Shown here: positions 10,101 to 16,819 of the stretch, in pieces | Layout: every line of letters starts with the position of its first letter | How positions within the stretch are numbered: the stretch's first letter is position 1 | Origin: Streptomyces sp. NRRL WC-3605 | Lineage (GTDB): Bacteria > Actinomycetota > Actinomycetes > Streptomycetales > Streptomycetaceae | Direction: 5' to 3' | DNA: 64,000 nucleotides | Assembly (NCBI RefSeq): GCF_001509795.1 | Contig: NZ_LLZN01000057.1 | Coordinates: forward strand, 25,475-89,474 | Position numbers and translations under genes: made by a program | Notes under the pieces: generated by a model | What the model was told of the DNA's origin: nothing | Seen by the model: the letters and a program-made list of their open reading frames with translations, nothing else | The model's database searches: none

Positions 10101-10416
10101 GCTCGCCACCCTGCGGGTGACGCTGGACGCCGTGACGACCGGCCCGGACGCCCCGGCGCCCGGGCGGGGCCGGCTCGTCCGGGCGGACGGAAGGGCCGTG
10201 CCGTTCCAGGGCGGCCGGGTCACCGGCCGTATCCCGCGCACCGCGACCCTGCGGCCCACCGTGGTCCCGCTGGAGTGGCACCGCATGGGCGACCCCCCGG
10301 CCAGGCGCCCCGTCCGCGAACTCGGCAACGGCCCCACCGACCTGGCCCTCCTGGCCAGCGCTCTGGAACGGGCGGCCCGCGAAGTCTCGGCCACCGAGGT
10401 GCCGTCACTGCTCTGA
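7132..10416 (+). CDS. FHA-domain protein with FtsK/SpoIIIE-like ATPase region
   Basis: 1094 residues. N-terminal segment (1-110) of unclear fold, then a forkhead-associated domain (about 115-190) with the phosphothreonine-binding signature: GR at 136-137, SRLH at 151-154, STNG at 172-175. A long disordered Pro/Gly/Arg linker follows (about 200-400). The C-terminal half resembles the tandem FtsK/SpoIIIE-type modules of EccC proteins: a P-loop-like GPPAAGRT (782-789) in which Arg788 replaces the Walker lysine, and a Walker B RLVVVVDD (Asp934/Asp935). The altered P-loop suggests weak or no ATP hydrolysis in that module. The ATG at 7132 begins the conserved MQIRLTVVD; an earlier frame-open start at 6961 looks spurious. 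Divergent from pkaA, suggesting a kinase-reader pair. Target unknown. Confidence 0.8.
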   Translation: MQIRLTVVDPLAPPSAVRGAAASCDVLVTAPAGTALSAVASALASVVSGESGASRGSDGERGGGPVVLYAGTERLDDRRSTLGEPPLTDGAVLSLGAPAAPEPHPELDDAPTQLHVVAGPDAGGVHLLHGGEIRVGRSADADVPLDDPDVSRLHCAVTVGADGRVAVADLGSTNGTTLDGTRLTTRPVRFVPGALLRLGESTLRLAPAGGPGARVPTEPDGEGHVRVCPRSGEGPAAHTRVTDGTPASPDGPAAREHNPAEPPLVPAQGGAPRAERPGAHGSVPRPRGGDTHATGFEVGPLDGPRPAPDTGRRGTEPRGADEPAGARRRGGLSAWARRLAGGRGEPEPAPDETYDDEPAEPVGPTAAGRGAMLPETWPDPASLLLTALGPGPRLWERAPGHPETLTVRLGTADRAAPDGSGLLPAVPVTADLREAGALGLAGPRERLAGLTRAVLAQLAALHSPDTLEIVLVSADRGRPVPERTAEWAWLGWLPHVRPGHGQDCRLLLAHDREQATARVEELLRRLEDLTGRDGGASGPEGRMPAPRAAGHRPSWARDGEPASGAPEFTGPYSVLVVDGDPGGADLREAVARLALEGPRAGIHVVCLAETAAASPASPVTDTYEAACAVAPAFRACGAVALLSGDVATALRLMRVAPDGGAAATAHEGAVRGPVGHGTVATVDAVSPAWAERFARALAPLRTDRAAGEGQVRVSVPLPQSARLLDELGLARATPASLMARWADAADDTRALGGRVAAVLGAGPHGPVGVDLGAEGPHLLVEGPPAAGRTELLRAVVASLAAAERPDRLGIVLIDGRDTAGAGGAHGEGLGVCTDVPHVTTHLTANDPVRMREFAQSLSAELKRRAELLGRSDFTEWHTGRALTGRMVAQRAAGAGAGDGDLESPPSATIRLRPGAARRQAEAVPPLPRLVVVVDDLDALVHPSLGSPGRPAAGSVIRALEAVARDGERLGVHLVAATGLGGRAAESEPARLATLRVTLDAVTTGPDAPAPGRGRLVRADGRAVPFQGGRVTGRIPRTATLRPTVVPLEWHRMGDPPARRPVRELGNGPTDLALLASALERAAREVSATEVPSLL

Positions 10417-10516
10417 CGCGTCCCGCGCGTCCCCGGCACCGGCGCGGGCGGCGGGCCCGTGCCCGGCGCCTGGTCACGAGGCGGTCACGATCCCCGAGTT
10501 GACAGAGGACGCGGTC

Positions 10517-10545
10517 TTGCCGACCCCCAGGGCAGGGCGTAGACC
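10517..10545 (+). promoter_or_regulatory. Possible promoter of the sugar ABC operon
   Basis: TTGCCG (10517-10522) and TAGACC (10540-10545) are 17 bases apart, 55 bases before the lipoprotein ATG. A TTGACA at 10499-10504 is also present but lacks a partner. Motif resemblance only. Confidence 0.35.
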
Positions 10546-10600
10546 AGACGCACGGGACAGCGCTCGCACGTTCGACGAGGCACGAAGAACGGGGCAGTGA

Positions 10601-11980
10601 ATGCACAGCACGAGCAGCAAGAACCGGACACGCAGGGCCGCCAGGGCCGCGGCGGCCGTCTTCGCCGGCGCCCTCGCCCTCTCCCTCACCGCCTGCGGCG
10701 GCGACGACAACGACAGCGGCAAGGAGAAGGACGGCGGCGGCAAGGAGCCCGCCTCGACCGTCACCCTGCCGAAGCTCGACGGCGAGACCCTGGAGGTCGC
10801 GGCCGTCTGGACGGGTGCCGAGCAGGCCAACTTCAAGAAGGTCCTCGCGGAGTTCGAGAAGCGCACCGGCGCGACGGTGAAGTTCGTCCCCGCGCAGGAC
10901 CCCATCATCAACTTCCTCGGCTCCAAGGTCGCGGGCGGCCAGCCGCCGGACGTCGCGATGCTGCCCCAGCCCGGCGCCATCAAGCAGGCCGTGGACAAGA
11001 AGTGGGCCAAGCCGCTCGGCGCCGAGGCGCTCAAGGAGCTCCAGGAGAACTACTCCCAGGGCTGGCAGGACATCGGCAAGGTCGACGGCAAGCAGTACGG
11101 CGTCTACTACAAGGCCGCCAACAAGTCCCTGATCTGGTACAACGCGAAGGCTTTCGAGAACGCGGGCGCCGCCGAGCCCAAGACGTGGGACGAGCTCCTG
11201 ACGACCGCTCAGACGGTGTACGACTCGGGTGTGACCCCGTTCTCCGTCGGCGGCGCGGACGGCTGGACGCTCACCGACTGGTTCGAGAACATCTACCTCT
11301 CCCAGGCCGGTCCCGAGAAGTACGACCAGCTGGCGAAGCACGAGATCAAGTGGACGGACCCGTCCGTGAAGGACGCGCTGACCACGCTCGCCCAGGTGTG
11401 GGGCAAGAAGGACTACGTGGCGGGCGGCGCCAAGGGCGCGCTCCAGACGGACTTCCCGACCTCGGTCACCCAGACCTTCACGGGTGGCGACCAGCCGAAG
11501 GCCGCCATGGTCTACGAGGGCGACTTCGCGCAGGTCAACATCGTGCAGGCGAAGGCGGACGTCGGCAGCGACGCCAAGGTGTTCCCGTTCCCGACGGTCG
11601 GTGACACCGCGCCCGTCGTCTCCGGCGGCGACGCGGCCGTCATCCTCGACGACTCCAAGGCGGCGCAGGCGCTGGCCACCTTCCTCGCCTCCCCGGACGC
11701 GGCGACGATCCAGGCGAAGCTCGGCGGCTATCTGTCGCCGAACAAGAGCGTGGACAACGCGGCGTACCCGAACGAGGTGCAGCGCACGATGGCGAAGGCC
11801 CTCGTCGACGCCGGTGACGACTTCCGCTTCGACATGTCCGACCAGGCACCGCAGGCGTTCGGCGGCACGCCCGGCAAGGGCGAGTGGAAGGCGCTGCAGG
11901 ACTTCCTGAAGAACCCGTCGGACGTCGCGGGCACCCAGCAGAAGCTGGAGGCCGACGCGGCCGCGGCCTACGGAAACTGA
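10601..11980 (+). CDS. ABC transporter sugar-binding lipoprotein
   Basis: 459 residues. Signal peptide with lipobox LTAC; Cys32 would be lipidated and anchor the protein to the outer face of the membrane. The mature part has the fold signatures of family 1 extracellular solute-binding proteins (TWDELLTTAQTVYDSGVTPFSVGG; ANKSLIWYNAKAF), closest in feel to alpha-glucoside binders, though the substrate cannot be read from sequence. GGGGCA precedes the ATG. The two permeases follow, 4 bases and then an ATGA overlap downstream. No ATPase gene is nearby; in Streptomyces such importers commonly share the ATPase MsiK, so that is the likely energy source. Confidence 0.9.
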   Translation: MHSTSSKNRTRRAARAAAAVFAGALALSLTACGGDDNDSGKEKDGGGKEPASTVTLPKLDGETLEVAAVWTGAEQANFKKVLAEFEKRTGATVKFVPAQDPIINFLGSKVAGGQPPDVAMLPQPGAIKQAVDKKWAKPLGAEALKELQENYSQGWQDIGKVDGKQYGVYYKAANKSLIWYNAKAFENAGAAEPKTWDELLTTAQTVYDSGVTPFSVGGADGWTLTDWFENIYLSQAGPEKYDQLAKHEIKWTDPSVKDALTTLAQVWGKKDYVAGGAKGALQTDFPTSVTQTFTGGDQPKAAMVYEGDFAQVNIVQAKADVGSDAKVFPFPTVGDTAPVVSGGDAAVILDDSKAAQALATFLASPDAATIQAKLGGYLSPNKSVDNAAYPNEVQRTMAKALVDAGDDFRFDMSDQAPQAFGGTPGKGEWKALQDFLKNPSDVAGTQQKLEADAAAAYGN

Positions 11981-11984
11981 CGCG

Positions 11985-13331
11985 ATGGCGTCGGCTCAGG
12001 CGGCGGGGGCCCCTCCGGCCCCTGCCGCTCCCAAGTCGCGCAAGAGCGTGACCGGCACCCGCAGAACGGTGGCGGTGCTGTTCCTGCTGCCCGCCATGGT
12101 GCTGCTCGGCGCGCTCGTGGTGTACCCGATCGGGTACTCGGTGATCCGCAGTTTCTACGACCAGTCCGGCGACGGCTTCGCCGGGTTCGACAACTACCAG
12201 GCGCTGTTCACGGACGACGGCATCCGCACCGCCCTGAAGAACAACGTCATCTGGGTGGTGTTCGCCCCGACCGTCGCGACCGCGCTCGGCCTGATCTTCG
12301 CGGTGCTCACCGAACGGGTCAGCTGGGGCACGGCGTTCAAGCTGGTCGTCTTCATGCCGATGGCGATCTCCATGCTGGCGGCGGGCATCATCTTCCGGCT
12401 GGTGTACGACCAGGACCCGGACAAGGGCGTCGCCAACGCGGTGTGGGTGGGCGTCCACGACACGTTCGCGCAGTCGTCGGCGTTCCCCAAGGCCCACCCG
12501 GGCCGTGAGTCGCCGCTGCGGGCCGCGCCGGGCGGCGGATTCCTCACCGAGGACCCCGTCAGCGCCGGCACCCCGGTCTCCCTGCCGCTCGTCGGCGTGG
12601 CCCCCGACAAGATGCCGGACAGCGCCGCGAAGGCCGCGCGGGCGAAGGCGGAGCCGGACGAGGTCACCGGCACCACCTGGCAGGACTTCACCCGCGGCAA
12701 GGGCGTCGGCACCCTCGGCGGCATCGACCCGGCCGAGCTCGGCTACGCCGGGATGAGGATCGAGGCGGTCAAGGACGGCGAGGTCGTGGCCTCCACGACG
12801 GCCGCCGACGACGGCACCTTCACCCTGCCGGCCGCGGCGGACGGGGCCCGGCTGCGGCTCCCGGCCGACAACTTCAAGGAGCCGTACAACGGCGTCGACT
12901 GGCTCGGCCCGTCCCTGGTCACCCCGGCCATCATCGGGTCGTACATCTGGATGTGGGCCGGTTTCGCGATGGTGCTGATCGCGGCGGGGCTCGCGGGCAT
13001 CCCCCGCGATCTGCTGGAGGCGGCCCGCGTGGACGGCGCCAACGAGTGGCAGGTGTTCCGCCGGATCACGGTGCCGCTGCTGGCGCCCGTCCTCGCGGTC
13101 GTCACCGTCACCCTGATGATCAACGTGCTGAAGGTCTTCGACCTGGTCTTCATCATCGCCCCGGGCTCCTCGCAGGACGACGCCAACGTGCTGGCGCTGG
13201 AGCTGTACCGCAAGGGCTTCTCCGAGGACCAGCCCGGTGTCGCGAGCGCCATCTCGGTGTTCCTGCTGCTGCTGGTGATCCCGGTGATGTGGTTCAACGT
13301 CCGTCGGCTCAGGCGGGAGGTGCGGCGATGA
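11985..13331 (+). CDS. Sugar ABC transporter permease (MalF-like) with large extracytoplasmic insertion
   Basis: 448 residues, about 130 longer than usual for this family. The membrane parts are standard: first span about 28-50, further spans to about 140, then spans from about 308 on, with the EAA coupling motif EAARVDGANEWQVFRR (345-360) that docks the ATPase. Between residues about 150 and 305 (bases 12435-12900) lies a polar insertion containing a beta-rich stretch like carboxypeptidase-regulatory or Ig-like domains (GMRIEAVKDGE, then TTAADDGTFTLP). By position it is extracytoplasmic. E. coli MalF has an unrelated-looking but similarly placed P2 domain that contacts the binding protein. 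It follows the lipoprotein gene by 4 bases and overlaps the next permease by ATGA. Confidence 0.9.
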   Translation: MASAQAAGAPPAPAAPKSRKSVTGTRRTVAVLFLLPAMVLLGALVVYPIGYSVIRSFYDQSGDGFAGFDNYQALFTDDGIRTALKNNVIWVVFAPTVATALGLIFAVLTERVSWGTAFKLVVFMPMAISMLAAGIIFRLVYDQDPDKGVANAVWVGVHDTFAQSSAFPKAHPGRESPLRAAPGGGFLTEDPVSAGTPVSLPLVGVAPDKMPDSAAKAARAKAEPDEVTGTTWQDFTRGKGVGTLGGIDPAELGYAGMRIEAVKDGEVVASTTAADDGTFTLPAAADGARLRLPADNFKEPYNGVDWLGPSLVTPAIIGSYIWMWAGFAMVLIAAGLAGIPRDLLEAARVDGANEWQVFRRITVPLLAPVLAVVTVTLMINVLKVFDLVFIIAPGSSQDDANVLALELYRKGFSEDQPGVASAISVFLLLLVIPVMWFNVRRLRREVRR

Positions 13332-14242
13332 GTGCGGACGCCGGCAGGCTGACGAAGGCGGCGCCCGAGCCGCTCACCGCCGTCGAGGGCGAGCGCTCCC
13401 TCGGCGCCCGGCTCGTCTCGTTCGTCAGCGGCGGAATGGTACGGGTGTTCCTGATCGTCGTGGGCCTGTTCTGGCTGGTCCCGACGCTCGGGCTGCTGCT
13501 GTCGTCGCTGCGGCCGCCCGACGAGATGTCCGCGAGCGGCTGGTGGGAGGTCTTCGGCAAGCCGTCCCAGCTGACCTTCGACAGCTACGACAAGCTCCTC
13601 GGCAACAGTGACATCACGGACTCGATCCTGAACACCGTGCTGATCACGGTCCCGGCGACGGTCCTCGTCGTCGTCATCGGCGCGCTCGCGGGCTACGCGT
13701 TCGCGTGGATGGAGTTCCCGGGCCGCGACTGGTGGTTCCTGGGCGTGGTCGGGCTGCTCGTCGTGCCCGTGCAAGTGGCGCTGATCCCGATCGCCGAACT
13801 CTTCGGCAACATCGGCATCTTCGGCTCCCTGATCGGCGTGGTCCTCTTCCACGTCGGGTTCGGGCTGCCGTTCGCGGTGTTCCTGCTGCGGAACTTCTTC
13901 GCGGAGATCCCCCGGGAGCTGCTGGAGGCGGCCCGGCTGGACGGCGCGGGTGAACTGCGCCTGTTCTTCCGGGTCGTGATGCCGCTCGGCGGTCCCGCGA
14001 TCGCCGCGCTCGGCATCTTCCAGTTCCTGTGGGTGTGGAACGACATGCTGGTGGCGCTGATCTTCACGGACGCCGACAGCCAGCCGATCACGGTCGCCCT
14101 GCAGACGCAGGTACGGCAGTTCGGCAGCAACGTCGACGTCCTGGCGCCCGGCGCGTTCATCTCGATGGTGATCCCGCTGGTCGTGTTCTTCGCCTTCCAG
14201 CGGCAGTTCGTGTCCGGTGTGATGGCGGGCGCGGTCAAGTAG
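13328..14242 (+). CDS. Sugar ABC transporter permease (MalG-like)
   Basis: 304 residues with six predicted transmembrane spans and the EAA loop EAARLDGAGELRLFFRVVMP (about 200-219). It starts in an ATGA overlap with the preceding permease stop, so translation is probably coupled. It forms the transport channel with the MalF-like subunit. The last gene of the operon, followed by a strong hairpin. Length and motif order are normal; substrate not deducible. Confidence 0.92.
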   Translation: MSADAGRLTKAAPEPLTAVEGERSLGARLVSFVSGGMVRVFLIVVGLFWLVPTLGLLLSSLRPPDEMSASGWWEVFGKPSQLTFDSYDKLLGNSDITDSILNTVLITVPATVLVVVIGALAGYAFAWMEFPGRDWWFLGVVGLLVVPVQVALIPIAELFGNIGIFGSLIGVVLFHVGFGLPFAVFLLRNFFAEIPRELLEAARLDGAGELRLFFRVVMPLGGPAIAALGIFQFLWVWNDMLVALIFTDADSQPITVALQTQVRQFGSNVDVLAPGAFISMVIPLVVFFAFQRQFVSGVMAGAVK

Positions 14243-14265
14243 GCGCCGCGGCAGCGCGTTTCGAC

Positions 14266-14293
14266 GGGGGCGGGCCGATACCGGCCCGCCCCT
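14266..14293 (+). terminator. Terminator of the sugar ABC operon
   Basis: An 11-bp perfect stem, GGGGCGGGCCG (14267-14277) with its complement (14282-14292), and a 4-base loop, plus a flanking G-U pair. It starts 23 bases after the permease stop. Confidence 0.8.
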
Positions 14294-14410
14294 CGCCGTT
14301 CACCCGACCGGTCCCCCGGATGCCTCGGATCGCGTAACCAAGTCACTCCATCGGCCGTTCCCGGCACGGCGACAGCGCCCGTCGTCCCCGGCCGACCGAG
14401 TGGATGTGCC

Positions 14411-16651
14411 TTGCCCAGGTTCAGTGTCATCGTCCCCGCGTACAAGGTGCAGGCGTACCTGCACGAGTGCCTGGAATCGGTGCTCACCCAGTCGTACCCG
14501 GACCTCGAACTGATCGCGGTGGACGACTGCTCGCCGGACGCGTGCGGCGCGATCATCGACGAGTTCGCGGCCCGCGACCCCCGGGTGCGTGCCGTGCACC
14601 TGCCGCGCAACCGCGGCCTGGGCCCCGCCCGCAACGCCGGCATGGCCGAGGCCACCGGCGACTACCTGGTCTTCCTCGACAGCGACGACACCCTCACCCC
14701 GGACTCCCTGCAGGCCATCGCCGGCCGGCTGAAGGAGACCGGCGAACCCGACGTGCTGGTCTACGACTACGCGCGCACGTTCTGGACCGGCGAGACGGTG
14801 CGCAACCAGGCCGCGGCCCACCTCACCGAGGAGGGCCCGGCGCCCTTCCGGCTGACGGACCGGCCCGGCCTGCTGCGGCTGCTGATGGTCGCCTGGAACA
14901 AGGCGTACCGCCGGGAGTTCGTCGAGGCCGAGGAGCTGCTCTTCCCCACCGGCTACTACGAGGACACGCCCTGGACCTACCCGGTCCTGATGTCGGCCGG
15001 GTCGATCGCGACCCTGGACCGGGTGTGCGTGCACTACCGGCAGCGGCGCCACGGCGGCATCCTCGGCACGGTCAGTCCCCGCCACTTCGACGTCTTCGAG
15101 CAGTACGACCGGGTCTTCGCGTATGTCGACCAGCGCCCCGAGCTGGCCCGCTGGCGGCCGCTGCTGTTCCGGCGGATGGTGGACCACCTGGTCGTGGTGT
15201 TCGCCCGCCGGGACCGTCTGCCGCCCCGCAGCCGCGCCGAGTTCCTGCGCAAGGCCCGTACGTACTACCGGCGTCACCACTGTCCCACCGGTCCGCTGCC
15301 GGCCCGGGTGCGGCTGCACCACGCCCTGGTCCGGATGGGGCTGCACCGCACGTACCACCTGCTGCGCGGCACGGCGGCGCTGCTCCGCCGTGCCGCGCGG
15401 ACCGCCGTACGGCTACGCAGGGCGCTGCGGACGGGCGCTCTGCGCCTGCACTACCGGGTGCAGCGCTGTCTTCCGGTGCGCGCGGACCGGGCCGTGTTCG
15501 CCGCGCACGGCGTGTCCGGTCACGGCTGCCACCCGGGCGCCCTGGAGCGGGCGTTCCGCGCCCACGCCCCGCACATCCGCACCGCCTGGGTCACCGGCGC
15601 CGGAGAGCGGGGCGCGCTGCCGTCCGGGGTGCGCCCGCTGCGCCCGGACACCGCCGCCTACTGGACGGCGCTGGCCCGCTCCCGGTACCTGGTGCACAAC
15701 GCGGCCTTCGACCGCCGGCTGGTCAAGCGGCCCGGCCAGGTGCTGGTGCAGACCCGGCGCGGCACCCCGCTCAAGCGCACGGGCCTCGACCTGCGCGGGC
15801 GCCCGGGGGCCGATCCGGACGTCGACCGACTCCTGGCGGACGTCGACACGTGGGACTACCTCGTCTCCCCCAGCCGGCACGCGACCCTGACCTGGGAACG
15901 CGCCTTCCCCGGCGCGTACACCGTCCTGGAGTACGGCAGCCCGCGCGCGGACGTGTTCCAGCGGGCCACCCCGGCGGACACGGTCCGGGCCCGCCAGGCG
16001 CTCGGCGTGCCGGAGGACGCGGTCGTGATCCTCTACGCCCCGACCTCCCGCGCCTACCGCCGCACCCCCGTCGACCTGCACCGCGTGGTGCGCCGGCTGG
16101 GGCCGCGCCACGTCGTCCTGGCCCGCGCCCCGCACGGCCACGACGGTCCGCTCGCCGCGCCCTCGGACCGGGTCCTCGACGTGAGCGGCCACCCGAGCGT
16201 CGAGGAGCTGTGCCTCGCGTCGGACGCGCTGGTCACGGACTACTCGTCGATCATGGCGGACTACGTCTGCCTGGACCGGCCGGTCGTGCTCCTCACCGAC
16301 GACTGGGAGGCCCACGAGGCGGTCCGGGGCACCTACGTCGACCTGCGTGCCTGTCCGCCGGGCGCGGTGGCGCGCGGCGAGGACGAGCTGATCGACATCT
16401 TCACGTCCGGTCACTGGCGCGGATCACGCTCGGCGGAGCTGCGGACCGCGTTCCGCCGGCGCTTCTGCCCGCACGACGACGGCCGGGCCGCCGAGCGGGT
16501 CGTGCGGCACGTGGTGCTGGGCGAGCCGGACAGTCCCGTGGTGGCGTCCGCCCGGCGGCCGGTGCAGACGCCCGCCGCGCCGCGCCTGCGCGCGCCGCTG
16601 GGGGTCGTGCCGCAGCCAGGTTCGTCCCGGACCGTCACCGAGAGCCGCTGA
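14411..16651 (+). CDS. GT2 glycosyltransferase fused to degenerate TagF-like domain
   Basis: 746 residues, cytoplasmic. Residues 1 to about 230 are a GT-A family 2 glycosyltransferase: FSVIVPAYKVQAYL, VDDCSPD, and the metal-binding FLDSDD, all intact. Residues about 350-700 match the CDP-glycerol glycerophosphotransferase (TagF) fold, including VTDYSSIMADY and the DDWEAHEAVRGTYVDL stretch. Both conserved TagF histidines are changed: the HGTPLK motif reads RRGTPLK (Arg450) and the later RxH reads RAPH (Pro574 at the His position). The TagF half may therefore be inactive or altered, leaving a sugar-transferase function. TTG start at 14411, where MPRFSV aligns with the two paralogues downstream. 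First gene of the surface-polymer locus. Confidence 0.85.
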   Translation: MPRFSVIVPAYKVQAYLHECLESVLTQSYPDLELIAVDDCSPDACGAIIDEFAARDPRVRAVHLPRNRGLGPARNAGMAEATGDYLVFLDSDDTLTPDSLQAIAGRLKETGEPDVLVYDYARTFWTGETVRNQAAAHLTEEGPAPFRLTDRPGLLRLLMVAWNKAYRREFVEAEELLFPTGYYEDTPWTYPVLMSAGSIATLDRVCVHYRQRRHGGILGTVSPRHFDVFEQYDRVFAYVDQRPELARWRPLLFRRMVDHLVVVFARRDRLPPRSRAEFLRKARTYYRRHHCPTGPLPARVRLHHALVRMGLHRTYHLLRGTAALLRRAARTAVRLRRALRTGALRLHYRVQRCLPVRADRAVFAAHGVSGHGCHPGALERAFRAHAPHIRTAWVTGAGERGALPSGVRPLRPDTAAYWTALARSRYLVHNAAFDRRLVKRPGQVLVQTRRGTPLKRTGLDLRGRPGADPDVDRLLADVDTWDYLVSPSRHATLTWERAFPGAYTVLEYGSPRADVFQRATPADTVRARQALGVPEDAVVILYAPTSRAYRRTPVDLHRVVRRLGPRHVVLARAPHGHDGPLAAPSDRVLDVSGHPSVEELCLASDALVTDYSSIMADYVCLDRPVVLLTDDWEAHEAVRGTYVDLRACPPGAVARGEDELIDIFTSGHWRGSRSAELRTAFRRRFCPHDDGRAAERVVRHVVLGEPDSPVVASARRPVQTPAAPRLRAPLGVVPQPGSSRTVTESR

Positions 16652-16819
16652 ACACCGTTGTCCCCGAGAGGAGTCCGCATGCCCTCCAGTCCGTCCCGGC
16701 CCACGCCGAGCCGTCCGCACACCTGGCGCCCCGCCGGGCGGCCCGGCCGGTGCCGGGCCCGCTGACCCGGCCCGAACCGCCGTCGGCACGGCCACCCGTA
16801 TCTCGACAGAAAGAGCAGT

